This document shows, piece by piece, positions 34,872-43,328 of a DNA stretch of 64,000 bases. The stretch spans positions 124,001 through 188,000 of the forward strand of contig DASXVE010000024.1 in assembly GCA_036504445.1 (NCBI GenBank), given 5' to 3'. Each line of letters starts with the position of its first letter. Within the stretch, counting starts at the first letter, position 1. The translations under genes and the position numbers were made by a program. The notes under the pieces were generated by a model. That model worked only from the letters and a program-made list of their open reading frames with translations, searched no databases and was not told the origin of the DNA. This stretch comes from Candidatus Aquicultor sp. Its GTDB lineage: Bacteria; Actinomycetota; Aquicultoria; Aquicultorales; Aquicultoraceae.

Positions 34872-35849
34872 ATGACGCATGCAAGGCACAGGCTCTTTAT
34901 GATACTGGTTTGCAGTATCTTTGGGATATCTTTGATGGCGATCGCTTTATGGTTTACCCTTTCGTTTGTTTCAAGTGCCCTCTTCGCTAAACCTGCAAGA
35001 GCGGCTGCAAAAACGATGAGTGGCTCTTATGTGCGCATCAAAGGCAACACTATTCACTACGTAAAAGCGGGCCAAGGCCCCCCTATTGTGCTCGTGCACG
35101 GATTCGGCGCGTGGAGCTTTACCTGGCGTAAGAATATCAAACCTCTGTCAAAGCATTTTACCGTATACGCGATCGACCTTTTAGGCTTTGGTTTAAGTGA
35201 CAAGCCTAAAGATGGCCCGTACTCAGTAGAAGCCCAAGCAAGCTTGGTGGCCGCATTCATGCGGAAAATGGGTCTGAAAGATGTGACGTTAATCGGCAAC
35301 TCGCTCGGCGGAGAAATTGCCCTTCTAACCGCCTCGCGCTATCCGGATACCGTATCGTCGTTGGTTTTGATTGACAGCACCGGATACCGGAGAACCCCCG
35401 ATATTCCTGCCTGGGCGCCCCGACCCCTTCTAAGAGCCGGCTTAAAAGTGCTGCTTGTAAACCGGTTGCGGGTTATAAATACGCTGCGTCTTGCTTATTA
35501 TAACAAGCGCCTGATAAGCGGGGATGTTGTTGACGGCTACTACCTGCCGGTGAGGACGCACGGCGTCACTGAAGCCTTAACCGCAATGGCCGCGCAGCTA
35601 AAAATCGGCTATGCGAAAAACGAAATTGCCGGAATCGATAAACCGGTGCTCATCATCTGGGGAGAACACGATGAGATTATCCCGCTAGTAGACGCCTATA
35701 AGTTTCACGCTGCTTTGCGGTATTCGCAGGTGATGGTTATTAAGGATTCAGGCCACGTCCCGCAGGAAGAAACCCCCGATACGTTAAACCGTCTGATCAC
35801 CGAGTTTCTCGCAGAGCCGGCCCAAGAGCGGCGTGCCCGAGAAAGGTAG
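34872..35849 (+). CDS. Membrane-anchored alpha/beta hydrolase
   Basis: A 325-residue protein with an N-terminal membrane helix (FMILVCSIFGISLMAIALWF). The hydrolase domain shows VLVHGFGAWSFTWRKN, the nucleophile elbow LIGNSLGGEIAL, the acid in IIWGEHDEIIPL and the base in IKDSGHVPQEE, so the triad is complete. The closest families are haloalkane/epoxide-type and meta-cleavage hydrolases; the substrate is not evident. A GGTGGG sequence precedes the ATG. It converges with endonuclease IV, with no spacing between stop codons. Confidence 0.88.
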   Translation: MTHARHRLFMILVCSIFGISLMAIALWFTLSFVSSALFAKPARAAAKTMSGSYVRIKGNTIHYVKAGQGPPIVLVHGFGAWSFTWRKNIKPLSKHFTVYAIDLLGFGLSDKPKDGPYSVEAQASLVAAFMRKMGLKDVTLIGNSLGGEIALLTASRYPDTVSSLVLIDSTGYRRTPDIPAWAPRPLLRAGLKVLLVNRLRVINTLRLAYYNKRLISGDVVDGYYLPVRTHGVTEALTAMAAQLKIGYAKNEIAGIDKPVLIIWGEHDEIIPLVDAYKFHAALRYSQVMVIKDSGHVPQEETPDTLNRLITEFLAEPAQERRARER

Positions 35850-36689
35850 TTAAGGGGCTAAGCCGCGCACGAAAGCCAGGTTCGCTTTGATGGCGCCGTC
35901 TTCACGCCCCGGCAGCTCAAGTACTTTGGGAACATTTACGAAATGACGGTCAGTCAGTAACGCACGAAACATATCAAGCCCGATTTCACCTTCACCGACA
36001 TACGCATGGCGGTCATGATGCGAACCAAGCTTCGTTTTGGAATCGTTTATATGCACGACTCCTATCGCATCAAGGCCGACGGATTCATCGAAACGGCGCG
36101 TTACCTGCTCGTACCCACCGGTCCCCGAGATATCGTACCCGGCAGCAAAAACGTGCGCCACGTCGAAGCATACGCCCACGTGGCTTCGGCTTTCGATACC
36201 CTGCAGAATCTCGGCGAGCTCATCAAATGTAGAACCAAGGACCGATCCCTGCCCCGCCATTGTCTCAATAAGAATTATCGGTGAATGCGTACCGGCATCC
36301 GCCAGGACGGTATTCAGCGCCTCGATAACCCGCTGTACCCCATCGGCCCTGCTCGTACCGCGCGCGCTCCCGGGATGCAATATCAGCAACGGTACTTCGA
36401 GTTCCACCGCTGTTTGTATCTCGGCGTGCAGCCGGTTGACCGACTTTTGCCACATCGCAGGTTCCGGCGACGCCACATTTACCAAAAACGGAACATGCGA
36501 GATTACTTGTTTTACATTGCTTGTGCGCCATGCCTGCAAGAAAGCTAACCGCGCCTCTTCCGAGAGGCGCGGTGTATCCCAGCGCCGGGACATAGTTAGA
36601 TAAATCTGCAGGCACTCGCATCCCCAATCGGCGGCGTATTTAAAAGCGTTGTGCAAGCCACCTATGGTGGGAACAGTTGCTCCGAGCAT
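35850..36689 (-). CDS. nfo: Endonuclease IV (AP endonuclease)
   Basis: A 279-residue AP endonuclease that cuts 5' of abasic sites in base excision repair. Family motifs: FLVNVASPEPAMWQKSVNRL, LLILHPGSARGTSRADGVQRV (first metal histidine), IILIETMAGQGSVLGSTFDEL (metal glutamate), VGVCFDVAHVFAAGYDI (aspartate and histidine ligands), VVHINDSKTKLGSHHDRHAYVGEGEIG and VLELPG for ELP-type end. AAGGGA precedes the start. Ligand set appears complete. Confidence 0.93.
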   Translation of the reverse strand: MLGATVPTIGGLHNAFKYAADWGCECLQIYLTMSRRWDTPRLSEEARLAFLQAWRTSNVKQVISHVPFLVNVASPEPAMWQKSVNRLHAEIQTAVELEVPLLILHPGSARGTSRADGVQRVIEALNTVLADAGTHSPIILIETMAGQGSVLGSTFDELAEILQGIESRSHVGVCFDVAHVFAAGYDISGTGGYEQVTRRFDESVGLDAIGVVHINDSKTKLGSHHDRHAYVGEGEIGLDMFRALLTDRHFVNVPKVLELPGREDGAIKANLAFVRGLAP

Positions 36690-36731
36690 TAAAATCCCTT
36701 CGAAAATTCTTCGACAGTTAATAAACGCCGT

Positions 36732-37382
36732 CTACTTCAATAAACTCTGCACGTTGCGATCGAGCATTGCTTTGCTGCACGAGCCGACAATCTTCTTTAC
36801 CGTTGCGCCGTTTTTATTCACGAAGAAGAGTGTCGGCACGCCGTCTATCTTAGTCGTCTTGAGCATGGCTTTGCCCGCTTTTGTATCGATATCGTAGATC
36901 GCAAACGGGATTCGCTCTGAATAAGTCGCTTTTGCCTTCTCCACGAGAGGCTTCGTCTCCGCGCACGACGGTCACCAGTTCGCAGTAAACACAATCACCT
37001 TCGGACCCCGATCAAGACGCTTGAGTGCCGCTTTCGCGTTGCTGTGGCGAGGGTTGAACTTCACGGCTTCCCGATATTTACTTGCGGCCACCACATATTT
37101 CTTGAGCCCCTCATACGATGTGCCAAGCTGATAATAGAGATTGGCGTTGTTTTTGAGTAGCTTAACCGCTTTAGTAAAATTCGTAACTGCCTTAGCGTAA
37201 TTCTTCTGCTTGTTCATGACAACGCCCTGGTTATATAGAGCCAACCCTTGTTTTGTCGAAGCCGAAACTGATGCCGCACGCGCCGTCGGCGGTTTTGAGA
37301 TAAGAGGCGCCGGTAATTGCAGCGAAAAACTTGTGATAATAAAGAGGGCTACTAGAGTAGCCGTAGTTCGGATGTGTTTCAT
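36732..37382 (-). CDS. Exported TPR-thioredoxin protein with a putative selenocysteine (UxxC)
   Basis: A frame of 217 codons interrupted by one TGA at 36972-36974. The ATG at 37382 follows a perfect AAGGAG. The signal peptide (MKHIRTTATLVALFIITSFS, cleavage near ARA-A) is followed by two TPR repeats (ALYNQGVVMNKQKNYAKAVTNF and LYYQLGTSYEGLKKYVVAA) and a thioredoxin domain: VIVFTANW-U-PSCAETKPLVEKA, then IDGVPTLFFVNKNG with the cis-proline. The TGA stands exactly for the first cysteine of WCxxC, giving residue 137 of 216 as selenocysteine. Downstream sequence is fully conserved, so a nonsense mutation is unlikely. It probably acts as a thiol oxidoreductase outside the membrane. Confidence 0.82.
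36934..36963 (-). promoter_or_regulatory. Candidate SECIS hairpins after the thioredoxin TGA
   Basis: Two mutually exclusive hairpins are possible. One pairs CGCG(G)AGA with TCTCGTG around a CGAAGCC loop beginning 17 bases after the TGA (one bulged G, one G-T pair). The other pairs GCCTCTC with GAG(A)AGGC around a GTG loop beginning 28 bases after it. Both satisfy the general spacing and G-in-loop rule. Judged by eye only. Confidence 0.45.
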
Positions 37383-37488
37383 AGGGTTCTCCTTTGCAGT
37401 AAACGGTATTACTGTAATTCGACCTTCGAATACAATACCACAGGGCTTATAAGCTGGCAAAACCGATGGATCGCCATACGAAGGCAGG

Positions 37489-38784
37489 CTAGGCAGCCGA
37501 TGGGTACGTGCTCGGTGGGCCGCCGGCGACGGCTTCTATGGGGAGCGGATGAACGGCCGAGACGGTATCGATAAACAGAAATGCGTCATACCGCTCGCCA
37601 ATGATCGTGGGCACGTAATTGCCGAATTCGGCGTTTGGGTCATAGATGACGCCGATTTCGCGATGGTCTCTCGTTTCTCGTGCAGCCTCAGAGCCGTTCT
37701 CTTGCGAAAAAAGCAGGAGACGATCTTGCATGCTGTCATCATGAAGTAGAGCCTCCCAGCTATCCCTGATCGCCGGCGGTGCGGTCATCTGCTGCAAGGG
37801 CCTATTCCAATCGGCGGCGGCGAGCACATTGCCCTGATAAAAGCCCGAGCCGACAATACATGTGTCCGCCGGGGAAAGGCTACCTCGTACAATTTGCCCT
37901 AAGCTCACTCTATCGGTATCGACCGCATCCGTTGCCCGCACGTCGCCGGCATGCATATCATGCGCCCAAATAACACCCTTCGGTCCGCTCGGTTTGCCTG
38001 CATAAAAGTTCAGAAGGTTAAAAAATATATGCGCCATGTGCTCTTCGCGAACGTTCCAGGAATCCGGACTTTCTTGCGCCGTATCTCTATAATAGCGCTC
38101 AGCATGCACCGCGCTCAGTGCATTTTGCCGGGCGCTCAACGCTTCTTCAGAATCACCGGCTAACTCAGACGGCGGTAAGTGCTCGAGAGTAAACAGCACA
38201 TTTGAAAGCGCTTCACGGCACAATGCCGGTACTGCCTCCGTCGTCCAGGGGTAACGGTCGATCTCATCCCTAAATGGCAGGAGGCACTCGTACGCGTGGC
38301 GTGCATCGTGCGGCCTATCCGGTATACTATCCGCCAGGTATTCCGTTGCGCTACTTAACGAGTCCCATAAGTTGGAGAGATCAATCCCATAGAAGCCGAC
38401 TTGTGTATCTACCGGACGTTCGCTGTTAAAACGGGCAAGCCATTCAATAAACTGCAGCGTCTCACTATTCGCCCACATCCAGGTCGGCCAACGGTTAAAT
38501 GCAGCTATCGCCGCGCGTGCTGTGCCATGCGCGCCCGGCATACCCTTAACGAAGCGGTTTATCTGGTAGCAACTCGGCCAATCGGCTTCAATGGCGACAA
38601 ACGAGAATCCCTTCTCTTCGATAAGTCGCCTGGTAATATGCGCCCGCCAGCGGAGCGGCTCGCTTGCGCCGTGAGACGCTGTGCCAATCAACACGGCCGC
38701 CGCACCGCCCACGCGCTCAAGCAACGGGTTGAGGTCGCGTTTTGTTGATAGGGAATGCGAAAACTGCTCTAGTCTACTATCCAT
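37489..38784 (-). CDS. Erythromycin esterase family protein
   Basis: A 431-residue protein of the erythromycin esterase/succinoglycan biosynthesis family. Visible blocks: AVLIGTASHGASEPLRWRAHI, FSFVAIEADWPSCYQINRFV, VGFYGIDLSNLW, NVREEHMAHIFFNLL, KGVIWAHDMHAGDVRA and FGNYVPTIIGERYDAFLFID. In resistance esterases the first block is GExxHGxxE; here the glutamate is threonine (GTASHG), so the classical catalytic arrangement is incomplete and macrolide resistance should not be assumed. No Shine-Dalgarno is visible before the ATG. Confidence 0.85.
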   Translation of the reverse strand: MDSRLEQFSHSLSTKRDLNPLLERVGGAAAVLIGTASHGASEPLRWRAHITRRLIEEKGFSFVAIEADWPSCYQINRFVKGMPGAHGTARAAIAAFNRWPTWMWANSETLQFIEWLARFNSERPVDTQVGFYGIDLSNLWDSLSSATEYLADSIPDRPHDARHAYECLLPFRDEIDRYPWTTEAVPALCREALSNVLFTLEHLPPSELAGDSEEALSARQNALSAVHAERYYRDTAQESPDSWNVREEHMAHIFFNLLNFYAGKPSGPKGVIWAHDMHAGDVRATDAVDTDRVSLGQIVRGSLSPADTCIVGSGFYQGNVLAAADWNRPLQQMTAPPAIRDSWEALLHDDSMQDRLLLFSQENGSEAARETRDHREIGVIYDPNAEFGNYVPTIIGERYDAFLFIDTVSAVHPLPIEAVAGGPPSTYPSAA

Positions 38785-38842
38785 AAACTAAAGATACCCA
38801 AAACGGGTGCGCGGTAATGCTCGACCATTTTGGTAAATAGCC

Positions 38843-38888
38843 ATGCCGCTTTGCACGATATCCGAACGGACGGCTTGCAAAGCGGCAT
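38843..38888. terminator. 13-bp hairpin after the alanine-rich gene
   Basis: ATGCCGCTTTGCA and its complement enclose 20 bases, with TTTT following on the plus strand. It lies between the end of the alanine-rich protein gene and the start of the erythromycin esterase-like gene, both on the minus strand. Confidence 0.55.
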
Positions 38889-38939
38889 TTTAAACAGGGG
38901 TCCCGAGATATAATTTTCTCTTATGCGTCGGTTGGCTTT

Positions 38940-39956
38940 TTAAGCTTGTCCGCCCTCACCTTCCTCGGCGGCGGCAGTTCCGGCTTCTTTGGCAGCTTCT
39001 GCCGCCGCCTTGGCTGCTTGCACTGCTGCTTCAGCAGCTTCCAGTGCTGCTTCCGCTGCCTCTACCGTTGTTCCTACCGTATCTACTGCCTCGCCGACCG
39101 CTTCTACTGTCGTGCCTACTGCGTCTACCGTTGTCCCTACGGTTTCTACCGCTGTCCCAACTGCTTCTACTGCCGTACCTGCCGCTTCTATTGCGGTCCC
39201 GGCTGCTTCTACTGCTTCCGCCGGTTGCACTGCCTCTGCCGCCTCTTCCGGTTTTTCTACCGCTTTGGCTTCATCTGCTGCGGTCTTGGCATCTTCTGCA
39301 GCTGCTTCTGCCGTCTCAGCTGCCGCCTTGGCTGCGTCCGCTGCTGCCTCTGCCTCTGCGGGCGCCTGTGCTTCCTCTGCCGCTTCGGCTTCTTTGGCTG
39401 CTTCTACCGCTGCTTTAGTTGCTTCTACCGCTGCCTCTGCCGCATCCGCTGCCGCTTCTGATGCCTCTGGTTCTTTAACCTCTGCCGCTGCTTCTGCCGC
39501 CTCGGCTGCCGCTTTAGTTGCCTCTGCCGCTGATTCGGCTGCATCTGCCGCTGCTTCTGCCGCTACCTCAACCGCTTCGGTGATTTCCATGGCTGCTGCT
39601 TCCGCCGGTTTCACTCCATACATTACTTTCCAGAAGCGCTTCTTCATTGCCATGGCTTTTTTTGCGCCTTCCATCTTGGCTTTTTTGCGTTCTTCCGCAA
39701 ATTCTACGAGCTCATCGGCGAGCTTATCCAACTCAGCCCCATGTTTTTGATCGAGCTTGTCCACGATCTTTTTGATCAGCAACTTCTTTTTAGCTTTACC
39801 GATCAGGTCGAGCATGACTTCCTTGCCATGTTCGACGCCCATCTCCCCCGGTTTCATGCCCATGCCGTGCTTCATGGCGCCATGCATCTCGCCACACTCA
39901 GGGCATTCATGCATACCGCCTATCGATTCATAGCCCATTTCCTTTCCAGCACCCAC
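38940..39956 (-). CDS. Alanine-rich repetitive helical protein with Cys/His N-terminus
   Basis: A 338-residue protein with a strong GAGGAG upstream. Residues 1-45 are Gly/Met/His-rich with CPECGEMHG, a possible zinc knuckle. Residues 45-115 are a charged helical part (LIGKAKKKLLIKKIVDKLDQKHG). Residues 120-338 are almost only Ala, Glu, Val, Lys and Thr in short repeats: AAAEAAEAA, then a block of about seven copies of a 7-residue unit of the form VEAVGTA/TVDAVGTT (residues 255-305). It has no signal peptide. The long antisense frames across it are composition artefacts. A histone-like or structural role is possible but unproven. Confidence 0.75.
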   Translation of the reverse strand: MGAGKEMGYESIGGMHECPECGEMHGAMKHGMGMKPGEMGVEHGKEVMLDLIGKAKKKLLIKKIVDKLDQKHGAELDKLADELVEFAEERKKAKMEGAKKAMAMKKRFWKVMYGVKPAEAAAMEITEAVEVAAEAAADAAESAAEATKAAAEAAEAAAEVKEPEASEAAADAAEAAVEATKAAVEAAKEAEAAEEAQAPAEAEAAADAAKAAAETAEAAAEDAKTAADEAKAVEKPEEAAEAVQPAEAVEAAGTAIEAAGTAVEAVGTAVETVGTTVDAVGTTVEAVGEAVDTVGTTVEAAEAALEAAEAAVQAAKAAAEAAKEAGTAAAEEGEGGQA

Positions 39957-39978
39957 AATTACTCCTCCTCGTCTTGAA

Positions 39979-40014
39979 AACTTCGGGCTCCCAGTTTTCT
40001 GGGAGCCCGAAGTT
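39979..40014 (-). terminator. 16-bp hairpin terminator of the bactofilin operon
   Basis: AACTTCGGGCTCCCAG, loop TTTT, and its perfect complement; read on the minus strand it ends with TTTTCAAG. It lies 36 bases after the bactofilin stop codon. Confidence 0.8.
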
Positions 40015-40049
40015 GATTGCCAATAGACGAGGTTTTTAAACGCTTCGCA

Positions 40050-40796
40050 CTACTCCGCGATATCTATTTTTTTCGCTTCCTTTACCCTGGTATCCGATGC
40101 CTGTTCGTAGTTTTCTTTATATTCAACCAGCTCAATTTCACAGTCCTGACCGATATGCACACTGTTGCCTCTCACAACATTCGCTTTAGTTGATTCAAGA
40201 TAAATCGTGTCGCCCTCAATCGTATCGGCGGTCAACATAGTTTTAAACGACGGCTTAAAAACCGATTTTATAAACTGCGAGAAACCAAAATCGTTTCCGC
40301 GCTTCACGGAAATGTTTTCACCGCCGATTTCTCGCGCCTGGCAAGGGCCGTACATTTTGACTTCGATTGTGCCCGCATTCAGCAGACCATCGATTGTAAA
40401 CGCGCCGTCTGCAGCAAACGTTTCAGCTTCACAGTCGCTTCTTATCGTTATAGCGCCTCTCGCCCTTAGCTCTTCAAGCGCAACACGCCCGCCGATGGTG
40501 GCGCTGCCATCAACTTTAACGGCTTTGCCCGATACCGCTCCGCCGATATCCGCCGAGCCTGCGACGCGAAACGATTCGGTCTCTAAATTTCCCCTCAGAG
40601 AAAGCGTACCGTGAATAGCGCCCGTTTGTGCTTGAATATTACCGGCGCCGTCAAACGAGCCTTTAATTGCAAGGTCGATGCAATCGATATCACCATTAAC
40701 CGAGCCGGCGCCGTTTATCTTTACATTCCTGTACATACCGCCGGAGGCGCTGCCGGCGCCGGAAATCTTTAGGTCGTTCCTGTTTTCATTCTCCAT
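40050..40796 (-). CDS. Bactofilin-like polymer-forming protein (YhbE/YhbF type)
   Basis: A 248-residue protein built of beta-helix repeats (ISGAGSASGGMYRNVKINGAGSVNGDIDCIDLAIKGSF, AGSADIGGAVSGKAVKVDGSATIGGRV and so on), as in bactofilins of the Bacillus YhbE/YhbF type. A central insert (FGFSQFIKSVFKPSFKT) is followed by further repeats (TADTIEGDTIYLESTKANVVRG) and an acidic tail. Bactofilins self-assemble into cytoskeletal filaments. It follows the YhbD-like gene by 13 bases, the same partnership as in Bacillus. Confidence 0.85.
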   Translation of the reverse strand: MENENRNDLKISGAGSASGGMYRNVKINGAGSVNGDIDCIDLAIKGSFDGAGNIQAQTGAIHGTLSLRGNLETESFRVAGSADIGGAVSGKAVKVDGSATIGGRVALEELRARGAITIRSDCEAETFAADGAFTIDGLLNAGTIEVKMYGPCQAREIGGENISVKRGNDFGFSQFIKSVFKPSFKTMLTADTIEGDTIYLESTKANVVRGNSVHIGQDCEIELVEYKENYEQASDTRVKEAKKIDIAE

Positions 40797-40809
40797 TATC
40801 GCAACCTCC

Positions 40810-41433
40810 TTAGGTTAGCTTAATTTTTAGCTCTTCAATAGCAGCGGCTATGTTTACCCTCGTCACCAAGCGTGCGCCGATTTCAAAATATATCTCGCAC
40901 GGACTCGAAATGAGGCAGCATGTCGCAATGCCGAGCTTGCGAACAAAAACCAGCTCACAGGTTCGGCCCTCAAACGTGCGATAATTGTCCTCTAGCGCCC
41001 GCAGTATGATTTTTCCTTCATCCGTACTGATATCGCCCGTCTGCAACACCTTTTCAAGCACATAGGCATAGAGAATATCCTCGAACGAGAACACGTCTAG
41101 TGAGCCGTGCTGCTCAACGAAGACATCAAGTATCATCCGTGAGACAATGCCCGAGCTTACAAGTTCTTCCTTCTGCAGTATGATCTCGGCGAGATTAGGT
41201 GAGAAGATATCCGCCAGATCGTCGAGCGATAGATCTTCCTTCATATTCTTGATTTTGTCGACTCGCGCTAATATCCGGTCATGCGGGAAGAACGTCTCTT
41301 GCCCTGTAAACGTGGCTTTTCTGATAAACCAATCTTCAGGAATAAGTTTCTTGCGCTTCCAGCGATAGAGCTGCCCGTACGATATACCGGCAAGCTCCAG
41401 CAGCTCCTTTTTTGAGATTAAATCTTGTTCCAT
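40810..41433 (-). CDS. YhbD-like DUF4004 protein with MerR-type HTH
   Basis: A 207-residue protein. The ATG at 41433 is chosen because GGAGGTG lies 7 bases upstream. Its N-terminus is a MerR-like helix-turn-helix (ISKKELLELAGISYGQLYRWKRKKLIPEDWF, then TGQETFFPHDRILARVDKIKNM). The rest is mixed alpha/beta with CCLISSPCEIYFEIG near the end. This is the arrangement of Bacillus YhbD, which is encoded next to bactofilin genes. Likely regulates or partners the adjacent bactofilin. Confidence 0.82.
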   Translation of the reverse strand: MEQDLISKKELLELAGISYGQLYRWKRKKLIPEDWFIRKATFTGQETFFPHDRILARVDKIKNMKEDLSLDDLADIFSPNLAEIILQKEELVSSGIVSRMILDVFVEQHGSLDVFSFEDILYAYVLEKVLQTGDISTDEGKIILRALEDNYRTFEGRTCELVFVRKLGIATCCLISSPCEIYFEIGARLVTRVNIAAAIEELKIKLT

Positions 41434-41574
41434 ACGTTCCACCTCCCCTAAAAACTAGTGCATCCTAATCGGTAGAGTAACATAACACTGTTACGCTGTA
41501 AACTACATACTCAAGTGTCTCTGCAATTTGCGGATTTTTTAATGCTTACCCGTTCAGAGAAAGCATCTCTAAGC

Positions 41575-42321
41575 TTATGCTTGCACTCTTTGGAAGAGGA
41601 GTCCTCCGGCAACCACAAATACCAGTGCGGTAATCCCCAGTACCAGGAAATCCACGCCCAAGCCGAAATGCGATACGTTTACAAGCGCTCCGCGTATGGC
41701 ATCCACCCCATACGAAAGCGGGTTGATGTTCGTGATCAGAACCAGCGCCGCTGGAAGGCCGGCCAGCGGGAACAGTGCCCCCGATAAGAAGAACAAGGGC
41801 TGTATGAGAAAGTTCATGATGAGCTGGAACCCCTGCATGTCTTCAAGCACAGAGGCTATCGCCGTGCCGAGTGCGGTAAAAACGATCGCCAGCAAAAGCA
41901 TAAACCCGATGGCGATTAGTACGTCGGGCACACCATTCACCTTAAATCCCGCAATAAACGATACGAGAAGCACAAATATGCCCTGGAAGACACCTACGGT
42001 TGCGCCGCCGATTGTCCGGCCGATCATAATATTGAACCTGGATACGGGGGCAACCAGAGTCTCTTTCAAGAACCCGAATTGCTTGTCCCAGATAACTTCA
42101 ATGCCGTTAAACATAGAGGTGAACAGGATGGTCATCGCGATAATCCCCGGAACCAGGAATTGGATATAGTTGCCTTGACCCGCCTTCTGAAATATAGCCC
42201 CAAAACCGTAGCCGAGTGCAAACAGAAACAAGAGGGGCTGGCCGAGTGCACCGACTATTCGCGACCTCGACCTGAAATAGCGCTTTACCTGCCGCAACCA
42301 CAAGATATAGATCGTATCCAT
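41575..42321 (-). CDS. ABC-2 type drug exporter permease (DrrB-like)
   Basis: A 248-residue membrane protein with six segments; the ATG at 42321 follows GGGGGCGG and lies directly behind the ATPase stop. Features: WLRQVKRYFRSRSRIVGALGQPLLFLFALGYGFG, an ABC-2 motif DKQFGFLKETLVAPVSRFNIMIGR, and the late block LPAALVLITNINPLSYGVDAIRGAL typical of DrrB/NodJ permeases. With the ATPase it forms an exporter of drugs or lipids. Confidence 0.9.
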   Translation of the reverse strand: MDTIYILWLRQVKRYFRSRSRIVGALGQPLLFLFALGYGFGAIFQKAGQGNYIQFLVPGIIAMTILFTSMFNGIEVIWDKQFGFLKETLVAPVSRFNIMIGRTIGGATVGVFQGIFVLLVSFIAGFKVNGVPDVLIAIGFMLLLAIVFTALGTAIASVLEDMQGFQLIMNFLIQPLFFLSGALFPLAGLPAALVLITNINPLSYGVDAIRGALVNVSHFGLGVDFLVLGITALVFVVAGGLLFQRVQA

Positions 42322-42323
42322 GC

Positions 42324-43124
42324 TTACCGCCCCCTTCCTGCCCACATTCTTCGCGCTTCCCGCATATGGTCGAGCCCGCTTGCGTCTTCGTCTCGGATAG
42401 CTTTTCCGGTAAATGCGAGAAACGCGTCCTCAAGAGTGGGTGTATTGGTTTGCCGCTTCAATTCTTCGGGGGTTCCCTGGGCTACGATCTTGCCGCGATC
42501 GATAATGGCAACGCGGTTCGCCGTTCTCTCGGCTTCTTCCATGAGATGCGTTGTAAGAAACACCGTAATTTGCTCTTGCTCGTTTAGGTTTTTGACGTGC
42601 TCCCAAATCAGGTATCTCGTCTGTGGATCGAGCCCGAGCGTCGGCTCGTCCAGAAACAGTACCCTCGGATGGTGCAACAGCCCGCGCGCTATCTCAAGGC
42701 GCCGTTTCATGCCGCCGGAGAAGTTCTTTACGTAATCATCCTTTCGCTCCCAGAGCTGCACGAATTGCAAAAGTTCCATAATCCGTGATTCGCGAATGTC
42801 TCGCGGCATCTTATATAGAACCGCATGAAAATGCATATTCTCATATGCGGTTAACTCCCCGTCTAAGCTAGGGTCTTGAAAGACGATACCGAATGAGCGT
42901 CGTGCTTCGTTTTGCTCGGTCACCGGATTATACCCATCAAGCAATATCTTGCCGCTCGTCGGTGTTAGCAGCGTTGTCAGCATCTTTATCGTCGTCGTTT
43001 TACCGGCCCCATTCGGCCCCAAGAATGCAAATATTTCACCTTTCTCAACATCAAAGCTTATGTCGTCCACCGCGACAAAATTACCAAATTTCTTGGTAAG
43101 GTTTCTAACCTCAATCATGCTCAT
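42324..43124 (-). CDS. ABC-2 type drug exporter ATPase (DrrA-like)
   Basis: A 266-residue ABC ATPase. The ATG at 43124 follows AAGGTGA. Walker A GPNGAGKTT, Q-loop FGIVFQDPSLD, signature FSGGMKRRLEIARGL, Walker B LFLDEPTLGLDP and switch LTTHLMEEAE are all present. The C-terminal sequence TNTPTLEDAFLAFTGKAIRDED is the DrrA-type regulatory tail. The permease gene follows within 2 bases. Confidence 0.92.
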   Translation of the reverse strand: MSMIEVRNLTKKFGNFVAVDDISFDVEKGEIFAFLGPNGAGKTTTIKMLTTLLTPTSGKILLDGYNPVTEQNEARRSFGIVFQDPSLDGELTAYENMHFHAVLYKMPRDIRESRIMELLQFVQLWERKDDYVKNFSGGMKRRLEIARGLLHHPRVLFLDEPTLGLDPQTRYLIWEHVKNLNEQEQITVFLTTHLMEEAERTANRVAIIDRGKIVAQGTPEELKRQTNTPTLEDAFLAFTGKAIRDEDASGLDHMREARRMWAGRGR

Positions 43125-43328
43125 TTTCCGATCACCTTCATAATTCATCCGCTTTCCTTGGGTCACTGAATAATTTTTTGCTGAGAATCGTGAAATTCTC
43201 AGCATTTTCTCAAACTTTTATACCCGTTCGCTTGTACTAATATTTAGCTTGGCTTTTTGCACGCTACCGGTAGGACACCCGGGTGCCCGTGCCGTTATCG
43301 CATTTTACTTACATAGCGGGAGATGACT

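Noticed and set aside
38946-39750. Long plus-strand open frames (171 and 253 residues) opposite the alanine-rich gene
   Set aside because: They are composition artefacts: antisense of GCN/GAN-rich repeats gives open Ala/Ser- or Cys/Arg-rich frames. No ribosome binding site or family features.
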